Source: Borreliella chilensis | Lineage (GTDB): Bacteria > Spirochaetota > Spirochaetia > Borreliales > Borreliaceae | Reading direction: 5' to 3' | Assembly: GCA_000808095.1 (NCBI GenBank) | Contig: CP009910.1 | Location: forward strand, 124,001 to 188,000 | Length of the DNA stretch: 64,000 nt | Shown here: positions 56,466 through 64,000 of the stretch, in pieces | How the letters are laid out: each line of letters begins with the position of its first letter | How positions within the stretch are numbered: position 1 is the stretch's first letter | The notes under the pieces: generated by a model | Database searches by the model: none | What the model was told of the DNA's origin: nothing | The model's input: the letters and a program-made list of their open reading frames with translations, nothing else | Position numbers and translations under genes: made by a program

Positions 56466-57860
56466 TTATTTCCCCAAACAAAAATTTTTAAACATATTGT
56501 CAAGAACATCTTCACTACTAACTTCTCCTGTTATCTCCCCTAAACAGTTAATAATCTCATAAGCATCAAATGCCAACATATCATAATTTACTTGGCGATC
56601 AATTTTGCTTAATAAATCTATAATCAAAGAATAAGCTTTCTCTAAAAGTTGCTTCTGACGACTTGATGATATTATTATATCATCATATCCAATCTCTACT
56701 CTCTCATAAGAGATTAACGCTTTTATTTTGTCATAAAGAATATCTATTCCTTCTAAATTTTTAGTACTAATCATTATTAAATTTGAAGAATTTAAAACAT
56801 TCAAACGAACAAATTCTTCAGTAGCTCTATTTATTTTTAAGTCTATTTTATTTAAAACAAATAATACTTTACTATTAGATTTATTTGAATCAATAAATGA
56901 AAAATCATCTCTCGTTAAATTTGAACTAACATCGATTACATAAATTACTAACGATGCTTCTTTTATTAAAGAATTACTCTTTTCAATTCCTAATCTCTCA
57001 ACAACATTATCAGCATCTCTAAGACCTGCTGTATCAAAAAGATTAAACAAAATACCATCAAGTTCAAAACTTGCTTCAATATAATCTCTTGTAGTACCAG
57101 GATATGAAGAGACAATAGATCTATCTTTTTTTAGAAACAAATTGAATAAAGAAGACTTTCCAGCATTAACAGAACCTGCTAAGACCAAAGCAAAACCATG
57201 ATTAATTTTTTCATAAACCATATAGGAATTAATTAATTTTTTAAGTTCTTCTTTACTATTTAAAATCAAGTCAAAAGGAATGCTAACTTCATGCTCATCA
57301 ACCTCATAATCAAGATAAACACTAACAGCTGAGAGAAAATTTAAAATACATTTTTTTATCGTATCTATTTTAACAAATAAAGCTCCAGAAAGCTTATTAA
57401 CTGCAAGAGAATAAGCTTTATCAGTCTTGGCAAAAATAATCTCATTAATTGCCTCTGCCTTTGTAAGATCAATTTTTTTAGCAAGAAATGATCGCAAAGT
57501 AAATTCACCAGGCTCAGCCATTCTAAATCCACTTTTTAAAAACAAATCTATAATTTTCTTAATTCCAATCAAAGAACCGTGAGCTATAACTTCAATAGCA
57601 TCTTGGCCTGTAAAGCTTTTTGGTGCCCGATACAAACACACAACAACTTCATCTACCTTACAATTGTTCTCATTATCTAATATGTAACCGTAATGGATGG
57701 TATTTCCAGGCGATGAATTGAGAGCTAAATGATTTGAAAAGATTTTAGAAAATTTTAAAATAGAAGAATCACCGCTGCTACGAATTACACATAAGGCACT
57801 ACTTAAAAAAGGGGTTGCAAGAGCTACAATATCATCATCTCTCTCAAAAAGCTTATTCAT
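56466..57860 (-). CDS. mnmE: tRNA modification GTPase
   Basis: 464 residues. An N-terminal tetrahydrofolate-binding domain is followed by helices with an inserted G domain: [10 protein letters not shown] (P-loop, about 222-231), TRDYIEA (switch I), DTAGLRD and NKID. The C-terminus ends in FCLGK with the conserved catalytic Cys. It is the partner of MnmG in wobble uridine modification. Weak ribosome site before the ATG; an extended -10 promoter lies about 12 bases upstream of it. Divergent from the flagellar operon. Confidence 0.98.
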   Translation of the reverse strand: MNKLFERDDDIVALATPFLSSALCVIRSSGDSSILKFSKIFSNHLALNSSPGNTIHYGYILDNENNCKVDEVVVCLYRAPKSFTGQDAIEVIAHGSLIGIKKIIDLFLKSGFRMAEPGEFTLRSFLAKKIDLTKAEAINEIIFAKTDKAYSLAVNKLSGALFVKIDTIKKCILNFLSAVSVYLDYEVDEHEVSIPFDLILNSKEELKKLINSYMVYEKINHGFALVLAGSVNAGKSSLFNLFLKKDRSIVSSYPGTTRDYIEASFELDGILFNLFDTAGLRDADNVVERLGIEKSNSLIKEASLVIYVIDVSSNLTRDDFSFIDSNKSNSKVLFVLNKIDLKINRATEEFVRLNVLNSSNLIMISTKNLEGIDILYDKIKALISYERVEIGYDDIIISSSRQKQLLEKAYSLIIDLLSKIDRQVNYDMLAFDAYEIINCLGEITGEVSSEDVLDNMFKNFCLGK

Positions 57861-57871
57861 ATCTATAATGT

Positions 57872-57880
57872 ATTATAACA
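57872..57880 (-). promoter_or_regulatory. Extended -10 promoter for mnmE-mnmG-rsmG
   Basis: The minus strand reads TGTTATAAT about 12 bases before the mnmE ATG, so the leader would be very short. No clear -35. Confidence 0.4.
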
Positions 57881-57901
57881 CAACAAAAAGACAAAGTTGA
57901 T

Positions 57902-57930
57902 TTGTAAATATCTTTATAATGGCTTATAAT
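57902..57930 (+). promoter_or_regulatory. Candidate promoter of the flgN-flgK-flgL-fliW-csrA operon
   Basis: TTGTAA (57902-57907), 17-base spacer, TATAAT (57925-57930). Another TATAAT lies at 57915. Either places the transcription start within about 20 bases of the flgN ATG. Confidence 0.45.
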
Positions 57931-57943
57931 TAATTTTATAAAA

Positions 57944-58438
57944 ATGAAAGCAAAGCTAGAAATTGAACTAAGAGAAATTCTAAAAAAAGAACTTACCTTA
58001 GTAGAAGAAATATATAGATCATACTTAAAAATAAAAGATCACATAGACAATAAGAATGAAATAAAACTTAAAGAGATTGCAAACAAAACAAAAATATTGC
58101 TTGAGAATTTTAAAGAAATTGAAAGCAAAAGAAGCGAAATTTGGCAAGAATTCACCAAAAATAAAAACTTTGAGTCAACTTACGAGGCTGTAGAAAAATT
58201 GACTACAATTTATAAAAAAGAAATATACGAATATCTACACAAATTGAAAATTGGAATACTGAATATCAGAAATGTAAATTACATAATACAAAACTATGTA
58301 AACACATCCCTTGACATGCTAGCAATAATATTTCAAGATATCCAAGAAAGTGTAGAAAATGTAACTTACAAAAACCCTTACGGGCCAAAAATTGGACGCT
58401 CAAATGAAGCTTCCGTTTTAATAAATAAAAAACTTTAA
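57944..58438 (+). CDS. flgN: FlgN-like flagellar chaperone
   Basis: 164 residues, almost all alpha-helical and charged ([26 protein letters not shown]...), the length and layout of FlgN chaperones, which hold FlgK and FlgL before export. The N-terminal 'L-x-x-I-L-x-x-E-L-x-L-x-E-x-I' pattern and the place directly before flgK support the call; sequence identity in this family is always low. No ribosome site is visible and the candidate promoter is very near, so the message may be almost leaderless. Confidence 0.8.
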   Translation: MKAKLEIELREILKKELTLVEEIYRSYLKIKDHIDNKNEIKLKEIANKTKILLENFKEIESKRSEIWQEFTKNKNFESTYEAVEKLTTIYKKEIYEYLHKLKIGILNIRNVNYIIQNYVNTSLDMLAIIFQDIQESVENVTYKNPYGPKIGRSNEASVLINKKL

Positions 58439-58449
58439 AGGAGTTTAGA

Positions 58450-60333
58450 GTGGATTCAACATTCTCAGGAATAGAAATTGGTAAAAGAAGCTTATTTGCA
58501 CATAAAGATGCTATGAATACAGTTGGTCACAACTTATCCAATGCCACAAAGCCTGGATATTCAAGGCAAAGGGTAACAATGAAAACCGAAATTCCTCTTT
58601 ATGCTCCACAACTAAACAGAGCTAAAAAACAAGGACAATTGGGTCAGGGAATTATGGTTCAATCTATAGACAGAGTAAAAGATGAGTTACTTAACACAAG
58701 AATAATTGAAGAATCACACCGACTAGGATATTGGACATCACAAGACAAATTTATATCAATGTTAGAAGATGTTTATAACGAACCTGAAGATCAATCAATA
58801 AGAAAAAGATTAAATGATTTTTGGGAAAGCTGGCATGATTTAGCAAACCAACCGCAAGGTTTAGCAGAAAGAAAGATAATCTTAGAGAGAGGCAAATCTT
58901 TTTGCGAAGTAATAAGAAGTAGATTCCATTCACTTGAAAGAATATATATAATGGCAAACGATGAAATAAAAATTACAACAGATGAAGCAAACAATTACAT
59001 TAGAAACATTGCAAATCTTAATAAACAAATCTCAAAATCTCAAGCAATGAAAGACAATCCAAATGACTTAATGGACACAAGAGATTTAATGGTTGAAAAA
59101 TTAGGCAATTTAATAAATATATCAATTGAAAACAAACAAGATCCTAATGAATTTTTGGTTCACTCGGAAGGAAGGCACCTTGTACAAGGTTCAATTGCCA
59201 ATGAGTTTAAACTAGAAGCCGCAAATGGACCTACTAGAACCAAATGGAACATTTTGTGGACAAATAATGACAAAGTTCATCTTGAAACAGGAAAGTTGGG
59301 ATCTCTGCTTACTACAAGAGATGAAGAGATCCAAAATGAAATCAATGAACTGAATAATATAGCTATCAACATTGTAGAACTGGTTAACGAAATACATGAA
59401 GCAGGACACGGAATGGACAAAAAAAGTGGAAGAAACTTTTTTTCTCAAGAACTAAAGCTAACCGATGATCGCGGTAGATACGATACTAACTCAAATGGTC
59501 AATTTGATTCTGTTCATATTTTCAAAATTAATAGCACAAACGAAATATTCCCAGAAGAAAAATTAGGATTTTACGGAACTCTTAAATTTGAGGCTACAAA
59601 TAGCAATGAAATCATAGAAATACCTTATAATGCTCCAGACACAGTTCAAGATGTTATAAATAGAATAAACAATTCCAGCGCACAAGTTACAGTAAGAATT
59701 AACTCAGAAGGCAAGCTTGAAATTAAAGCGGTTAAAGAACAAAAAGATGAAAACATAGAATTCAAAATCAAACATATAGAAGATTCTGGATTATTTCTAA
59801 CAACATATACAGGAATATTAAATGTATCTGGACCTGAGGGAGCTTATGATTATAAAAATATTGACACAACAGACAAATTAACGCCCAAAGCTACCTATTC
59901 AATCTCGCCTCTAAAAAATCCTGCAGCATGGATAAAAGTTGCAGACATTATAGACTCAGACCCTTCAAAAATAGCAGCAGGGACCAGAAATCCAACAAAT
60001 GAAATTTCTATTGGGGATAATGAGGCAGCACTGAGAATCTCCTCTTTTGGGAATTCTCAGATCATGATTGGTAAAAATTTAACATTAAATGATTACTTTG
60101 CAAATACAGCATCAAATATCGCAATAAAAGGGCAAATATCAGAAATAACAAAAGAAAGCCAATCTCAAATATTAAAAGATTTAACAGACTTAAGAATGTC
60201 TATTTCTGGAGTAAACAAAGATGAAGAACTTGCAAACATGATCGAATTTCAACAAGCATTCATTGCAGCAAGTAAATTTATTACTGTTTCTGCGGAACTA
60301 ATAGATACAGTAATAAATAAAATGGGAGTATAA
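58450..60333 (+). CDS. flgK: Flagellar hook-associated protein 1
   Basis: 627 residues. The N-terminal rod/hook signature is [33 protein letters not shown] (about 4-34, with [13 protein letters not shown]). The C-terminal helix ends [27 protein letters not shown], as in FlgK. It joins hook to filament. The start is a GTG 6 bases after AAGGAG. Second gene of the operon, 11 bases after flgN. Confidence 0.96.
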   Translation: MDSTFSGIEIGKRSLFAHKDAMNTVGHNLSNATKPGYSRQRVTMKTEIPLYAPQLNRAKKQGQLGQGIMVQSIDRVKDELLNTRIIEESHRLGYWTSQDKFISMLEDVYNEPEDQSIRKRLNDFWESWHDLANQPQGLAERKIILERGKSFCEVIRSRFHSLERIYIMANDEIKITTDEANNYIRNIANLNKQISKSQAMKDNPNDLMDTRDLMVEKLGNLINISIENKQDPNEFLVHSEGRHLVQGSIANEFKLEAANGPTRTKWNILWTNNDKVHLETGKLGSLLTTRDEEIQNEINELNNIAINIVELVNEIHEAGHGMDKKSGRNFFSQELKLTDDRGRYDTNSNGQFDSVHIFKINSTNEIFPEEKLGFYGTLKFEATNSNEIIEIPYNAPDTVQDVINRINNSSAQVTVRINSEGKLEIKAVKEQKDENIEFKIKHIEDSGLFLTTYTGILNVSGPEGAYDYKNIDTTDKLTPKATYSISPLKNPAAWIKVADIIDSDPSKIAAGTRNPTNEISIGDNEAALRISSFGNSQIMIGKNLTLNDYFANTASNIAIKGQISEITKESQSQILKDLTDLRMSISGVNKDEELANMIEFQQAFIAASKFITVSAELIDTVINKMGV

Positions 60334-60335
60334 AT

Positions 60336-61610
60336 ATGATAAATAGAATAAGCCATCCATTAACATATGAAAATTTAAAAACCTCTGCAGCAGAGCAAGA
60401 GTCTAAAATCACGAAACTTTTAGAAAATTTATACAAAGGCGGCAAAAGGATTGTAAAACTAAGAAACGATCCAACAGGCGTTACTCACGCAATTAGACTA
60501 GATAGTGACATATTTAAGCTGAATGTCTACATGAAAAATATTGGCACTTCTAAAGGCAATCTAAGATATACAGAAGGCTACCTACAATCTCTTACAAATA
60601 TTCTAACACGAGCTAAAGAAATTGCCATTCAAGGGGCAAGCGGCACTTACGAAGCGGATGACAAAAAAATGATATCAAAAGAAGTAAATGCCTTGCTCGA
60701 AGATGCTGTTGCAATAGCTAACGCTAAAGGACCTGATGGGTATAGTATATTCTCGGGGACCAAAATTGATGGAGAAGCATTTAAAGTAACTAGAGAGAAT
60801 AAAATAAGCAAAATAAGCAAAGACGGTGAAGGGCCCCAAATAATCAACGTAGAATACAACGGCAACCAAGCTGAAAAAAAAACAGAAGTCTACAATGAAG
60901 TGCACATATCAAATAATTATCCTGGAAATAAAATATTTTTCTTGCAAAACCAAAATATTATCTCATCAATAAACACCAATGGATTTACCGTAAAAGAAAA
61001 TACAAAAATTTATATTGACAATATTGAAATAGGATTAACAGCAGGAGATACTGCTCTTGACATTGTCGCAAAAATAAATGAATCTTCAGCACCCGTTGAA
61101 GCAAGTGTTGACCCTGTTTTAAACTCATTATCTATTAAAACTACAACTCCACACCAAATTTGGATAACAGAAGCAAAAGAATCAAATGTTTTGCAAACAC
61201 TTGGAATAATTACTAAAAACAATGATACCAAACTACCTCCTTACAACCTTTCTAGCAGCACAGAAGTTAGAAGCAGATCTATTTTTGATGCGCTTATTGA
61301 GCTCAGAGACACACTTTACAATAATAAAGAAGAGCTTGTTGGAAGTAGAAGCTTGGCAGAAATTGATGAGAGCTTAAAAAGATTGCTTATATCTGTTGCA
61401 GATCTTGGAGCAAAAGAAAATAGGCTTGATAGAAGTTATGAGAGGATAAGCAAAGAAGCTGCAGACATGAAAGAGGACATGGTCCAATATACTGATCTTG
61501 ACGTAACAAAGGCAATAACCAATTTAAACATGGCAAGCTTGGCTTATCAAGTATCTTTGGGGGTCTCTGCTAAAATAATGCAGACAACTTTATTAGATTT
61601 TCTAAAATAG
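60336..61610 (+). CDS. flgL: Flagellar hook-associated protein 3
   Basis: 424 residues. The flagellin-like N-terminus ([24 protein letters not shown]) and C-terminus ([36 protein letters not shown]) are FlgL-type, with a larger middle domain than in enteric FlgL. It forms the second junction zone between hook and filament. GGGAG lies before the ATG; it starts 2 bases after flgK. Confidence 0.95.
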   Translation: MINRISHPLTYENLKTSAAEQESKITKLLENLYKGGKRIVKLRNDPTGVTHAIRLDSDIFKLNVYMKNIGTSKGNLRYTEGYLQSLTNILTRAKEIAIQGASGTYEADDKKMISKEVNALLEDAVAIANAKGPDGYSIFSGTKIDGEAFKVTRENKISKISKDGEGPQIINVEYNGNQAEKKTEVYNEVHISNNYPGNKIFFLQNQNIISSINTNGFTVKENTKIYIDNIEIGLTAGDTALDIVAKINESSAPVEASVDPVLNSLSIKTTTPHQIWITEAKESNVLQTLGIITKNNDTKLPPYNLSSSTEVRSRSIFDALIELRDTLYNNKEELVGSRSLAEIDESLKRLLISVADLGAKENRLDRSYERISKEAADMKEDMVQYTDLDVTKAITNLNMASLAYQVSLGVSAKIMQTTLLDFLK

Positions 61611-61611
61611 A

Positions 61612-62004
61612 ATGATAAATGGAAAAAGCATAGGATTTAATTTCCCTGAAGGAATACTTGGATTTGAAAACATTAAAAAATTCATAATAAAAGACTCTAA
61701 ACATAAGCCTTTTTCTATTATGCAGTCCATCAATAAAGACGTAAGTTTTTTAGTAACATCTCCTTTTAATTTTTTAAGCGAATACTTACCAAATATTCAA
61801 GAAAAAGATTGGTCAGACATTAAAGCAAAATCAGAAGATGAAAAAGTTATACTATGTATAATTAATATGCATGTAAATGATTATAAAGACATTACAGCTA
61901 ATCTAAAAGCGCCAATCATAATAAACAAAAAAAAATTACTTGGGAAACAAGCTATATGCACAGATGAAAAATACTCACTACGCCATAAAGTTTTCAAGGA
62001 ATAA
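61612..62004 (+). CDS. fliW: Flagellar assembly factor and CsrA antagonist
   Basis: 130 residues. The FliW hallmark [18 protein letters not shown] lies at about 11-28. FliW binds either flagellin or CsrA, so free flagellin releases FliW-CsrA control. It starts 1 base after flgL without its own ribosome site, so its synthesis is probably tied to FlgL. Its targets FlaB (22715-23725) and CsrA (next gene) are both in this window. Confidence 0.94.
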   Translation: MINGKSIGFNFPEGILGFENIKKFIIKDSKHKPFSIMQSINKDVSFLVTSPFNFLSEYLPNIQEKDWSDIKAKSEDEKVILCIINMHVNDYKDITANLKAPIIINKKKLLGKQAICTDEKYSLRHKVFKE

Positions 62005-62006
62005 AA

Positions 62007-62252
62007 ATGCTAGTATTGTCAAGAAAAGTAAATGAAAGTATTAAAATAAATTCTAATATTGAAGTTTTAATATTAGAGATAAAAAAAGATACTGTTAAAA
62101 TAGCAATTAAGGCTCCTGAAAACATCAAGATATTTAGATCTGAAATTTATGAATTTATTATAGAAGAAAATAAAAAATCAATACTGAAAGACAAGTACAA
62201 TATAAGCAAAATTAAAAATCTATTCAATCATTATTTTAAGAATGAAAATTAA
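62007..62252 (+). CDS. csrA: Carbon storage regulator, RNA-binding repressor
   Basis: 81 residues, starting [20 protein letters not shown] with the conserved IKI and KVNES positions, and with [16 protein letters not shown] as the second RNA-contact region. The last ~20 residues extend beyond the usual 61-residue CsrA. CsrA dimers bind GGA motifs and block ribosomes; flaB is the established target in B. burgdorferi. AAGGA lies before the ATG. Last gene of the operon; it overlaps the convergent tsaB by 17 bases. Confidence 0.96.
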   Translation: MLVLSRKVNESIKINSNIEVLILEIKKDTVKIAIKAPENIKIFRSEIYEFIIEENKKSILKDKYNISKIKNLFNHYFKNEN

Positions 62253-62889
62253 GCTCTGCATCACTCGGCCTTATATAAAAAGGCCCCGATAAAATATCAT
62301 CGCTTTTATGATTTTTTAAGTATTTAGCTATCCCAAGTTCTGTCAAAATTCTTCCAAAAGAATTTAAATCTTCAATTATTTTAAATTTATAATTGGATTC
62401 TTTACAAACACTCTCAAGATTGTTCCCAATAAGCACTGAATTTGGATCAACCTGACTTAAATATTCAAACAAATCTTCCCTAGAAACACACAAAACCTTT
62501 CCTATCAATTTGAAATTTTCATAACGCCCAATAAAATATTTACCGGCAGTAAAGGCTAAAACAATTACACTAGAATTGTTTTTAACTGAATTTGCAAAAA
62601 CATCTAATGTAGAAATATTGACAAAAGGAATAGAAAGACCCAGGGCAAGACCTTTGACGAAACTCAGACTAATCCTAAGACCGGTAAAAGAACCTGGTCC
62701 ACAAGAATTTACAATTAATTCAATTTGATTAAGATCAATGTTATTTTTAAATACAAAATCACTGAAAATTTTTGGAACACTAAAATTAAAATTTGATTTA
62801 GGTTCCACCAATGAAAAATTTTTATTGTTCACTTTGCAATGAACTATTAAGGCTTTATATGAATATTCAAATGCAAGCGCATTAACCAT
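62236..62889 (-). CDS. tsaB: TsaB, scaffold of the tRNA t6A-forming complex
   Basis: 217 residues. The TsaB/YeaZ core is present: [39 protein letters not shown] (about 60-98). The protein is an actin-fold partner that activates TsaD. Neither TsaD nor TsaC is encoded here. Overlaps tsaE by 8 bases and csrA (opposite strand) by 17 bases. Confidence 0.93.
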   Translation of the reverse strand: MVNALAFEYSYKALIVHCKVNNKNFSLVEPKSNFNFSVPKIFSDFVFKNNIDLNQIELIVNSCGPGSFTGLRISLSFVKGLALGLSIPFVNISTLDVFANSVKNNSSVIVLAFTAGKYFIGRYENFKLIGKVLCVSREDLFEYLSQVDPNSVLIGNNLESVCKESNYKFKIIEDLNSFGRILTELGIAKYLKNHKSDDILSGPFYIRPSDAELNFHS

Positions 62890-63295
62890 TAAATTCTATA
62901 ACCCTGCCTGAATCAACTATTTTAAAATTTAAAGAAAATAGTCTATCTTTTGGAATAATATCGTAAACAATTTTAGGCCATTCAATAGCAATAATTGAAT
63001 CAAGATCCATAAATATTTCTTCCCCCCCAATAAGCTCAAATTCTTCCAAAGAAGACAACCTATATAAATCAATATGATAAAACTTAAAATCTACAAAGTC
63101 ATAAACACTAACAATATTATAAGTTGGACTTGTAAAATAAGAAATTCCAAGATTAAGGGCAAGCCCCTTTAAAAAGCTAGTTTTTCCAGATCCCATATCA
63201 CCACTTAATGCAAATATCTTACTAATTGGTAAAGGAGAAAAAAAAGATTTGGAAAAATTTGTCATTTTCTTTTCTGATTTAAATTCTAAAATCAA
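62882..63295 (-). CDS. tsaE: TsaE, ATPase of the tRNA t6A-forming complex
   Basis: 137 residues. Walker A is GDMGSGKTSFLKG (about 33-45), then SPTYNIVSVY and FYHIDLYRL, with IIAIEWP near the C-terminus, all TsaE hallmarks. It recycles the TsaB-TsaD complex by ATP use. It overlaps the preceding small gene by 4 bases and tsaB by 8 bases, so the three are a coupled set. Confidence 0.95.
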   Translation of the reverse strand: MILEFKSEKKMTNFSKSFFSPLPISKIFALSGDMGSGKTSFLKGLALNLGISYFTSPTYNIVSVYDFVDFKFYHIDLYRLSSLEEFELIGGEEIFMDLDSIIAIEWPKIVYDIIPKDRLFSLNFKIVDSGRVIEFNG

Positions 63296-63552
63296 GGAAG
63301 TTTACCTTTAAACTCCAAATCAATTACAAGTCTTTTAATCGCAACCATTAACTTTAAAACGGGATAATTTAAAAGATCTAAAAAATCAATAGTGATATGC
63401 TTTTCCCCCAAAGGTGTAGCCTCAATTACAAACTTTACTTTTTTGGTTTCTAGAATATCATTATACTTATAAACAACATCAGCAAAATACACATTTCTAT
63501 AATAAATAAAACTATCTTGCTTCTCAATATTATCAAGAGAAATAAGCTGCAC
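63292..63552 (-). CDS. Small protein leading the tsaE-tsaB operon, unknown
   Basis: 86 residues, mixed beta/alpha, with no signal peptide or membrane helix. The start is a GTG with AAGGA 7 bases upstream. I do not recognise the family; a sequence such as KVKFVIEATPLGEKHITIDFLDL suggests a small beta-sheet domain with a C-terminal helix. Co-translated with tsaE by a 4-base overlap. Confidence 0.7.
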   Translation of the reverse strand: MQLISLDNIEKQDSFIYYRNVYFADVVYKYNDILETKKVKFVIEATPLGEKHITIDFLDLLNYPVLKLMVAIKRLVIDLEFKGKLP

Positions 63553-63765
63553 AATAATAATCCTTAAAATAAATTAAACTCCCAAAAAGCCAACATAAGA
63601 ACATTTTTATTTAGCGCTATTTTTCAAGATGGAATTTTTATTCTTAACCTTTGAATTGCTTTTTAGCTATCATTGACTAAAAAATATTCAAATTCCCAAT
63701 TTTAATGAGATGTCGCAAAAAAATAACTCTAATTCTTAAAAATTAAACCTCCCAGGAGTTTTTTT
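63553..63765. other. 213-base gap between rplT and the tsaE operon
   Basis: The widest gap in the window. It holds the rplT terminator hairpin at its right end and the promoter region of the tsa operon at its left, where I see no convincing -35/-10 pair. No tRNA-like fold or open frame with a ribosome site is visible. Confidence 0.5.
63738..63761 (-). terminator. Terminator hairpin after rplT
   Basis: On the minus strand AAACTCC pairs with GGAGGTTT-type sequence around TGG (one bulge), followed by AATTTTT. It starts 5 bases after the rplT stop and probably ends the ribosomal-protein operon. Confidence 0.5.
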
Positions 63766-64000
63766 CTATTTTCTTATTTCTAAAACAACTTTTTTGAAAG
63801 CTTCAACATCTTCAATTGCCAAATTAGACAAAATCTTTCTATTAATCTTTATATTAGACTTCGACAAACCCTCAATAAATCTTGAATAACTAACCCCGAT
63901 ATCACTTAAAGCAGCTGAAATCCTTGAAATCCATAAACGTCTAAAATCTCTCTTTCTAGCTTTTCTATCTCTTGTGGCATACATCATACCTTTTCTCAAA
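63766..64000 (-). CDS. rplT: Ribosomal protein L20, N-terminal part outside window
   Basis: The visible 78 codons are the C-terminal two thirds of L20: RDRKARKRDFRRLWISRISAALSDIGVSYSRFIEGLSKSNIKINRKIL-type sequence (RDFRRLWI, YSRFI and NRKIL are family segments). The frame is open past the right edge; the full protein is about 115 residues. L20 binds 23S rRNA early in 50S assembly. rpmI and infC are expected further right, outside the window. Confidence 0.96.
   Translation of the reverse strand, partial: LRKGMMYATRDRKARKRDFRRLWISRISAALSDIGVSYSRFIEGLSKSNIKINRKILSNLAIEDVEAFKKVVLEIRK

Noticed and set aside
1..64000. tRNA/rRNA genes, insertion sequences, prophage, CRISPR arrays, replication origin
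   Set aside because: No cloverleaf, transposase, integrase, repeat-spacer array or dnaA-box cluster was seen on either strand by eye.

Overview
The window is a gene-dense, AT-rich stretch of the main chromosome of a Lyme-group spirochaete (Borreliella, i.e. Borrelia burgdorferi sensu lato). The 336-residue flagellin with the spirochaete FlaB ends and a Gln/Ala-rich centre, the spirochaete-type tripartite efflux genes, the MoxR/von Willebrand-factor-A (VWA) cluster and the many short lipoproteins all point there, and the gene order matches my memory of the B. burgdorferi chromosome around recA-flaB-secA-flgK. I cannot name the species from memory. I see no tRNA or rRNA genes, insertion sequences, CRISPR arrays, phage genes or replication origin. 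No gap between genes exceeds about 215 bases.

Layout: 1-6030 (minus) is a likely five-gene operon (TPR protein, an oversized GreA, RecA, a ScpA-like protein, a pseudouridine synthase cut by the window edge) behind a near-consensus promoter. 6168-12683 holds a TPR membrane protein, hisS, a class B penicillin-binding protein and an acyl-CoA ligase. 12837-19254 (minus) is an efflux operon besC-besA-besB followed by a small protein and an isolated ferredoxin-reductase-like protein. 19358-22563 holds yidD and the proV-proW-proX osmoprotectant importer. 22715-25855 is flaB and fliD. 26022-28060 is nagA-nagB for amino-sugar use. 28123-31449 is secA-sodA.

31511-42854 is the least understood part: an exported lipoprotein with two small membrane proteins, a tandem pair of paralogous exported proteins (one lipidated, one not), alr, an exported repeat protein, a 55-residue basic protein next to a perfect 16-base dyad, a cytoplasmic protein of unknown role, a Na+/Ca2+-type exchanger and an exported putative glycosidase. 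42952-46547 holds malQ, an OmpA-domain protein, and the divergent dksA/infA pair with good back-to-back promoters.

46595-53917 (minus) is a seven-gene MoxR-DUF58-VWA-VWA-TPR-BatD/BatE cluster, the best candidate here for an incompletely described envelope system. 53975-57860 is mnmE-mnmG-rsmG (tRNA and rRNA modification). 57944-62252 (plus) is flgN-flgK-flgL-fliW-csrA, which holds both the hook-filament junction genes and the FliW/CsrA switch acting on flaB, also in this window. 62236-63552 (minus) is a small operon with tsaE and tsaB for the t6A tRNA modification. rplT enters from the right edge.

Start codons were chosen by Shine-Dalgarno (SD) spacing where possible. This moved several starts inward (greA, hisS, fliD, nagA, malQ, infA, both VWA proteins, moxR, mnmG) and gives besC an apparent AUU start. 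Promoters, hairpins and dyads were found by eye and carry matching uncertainty.
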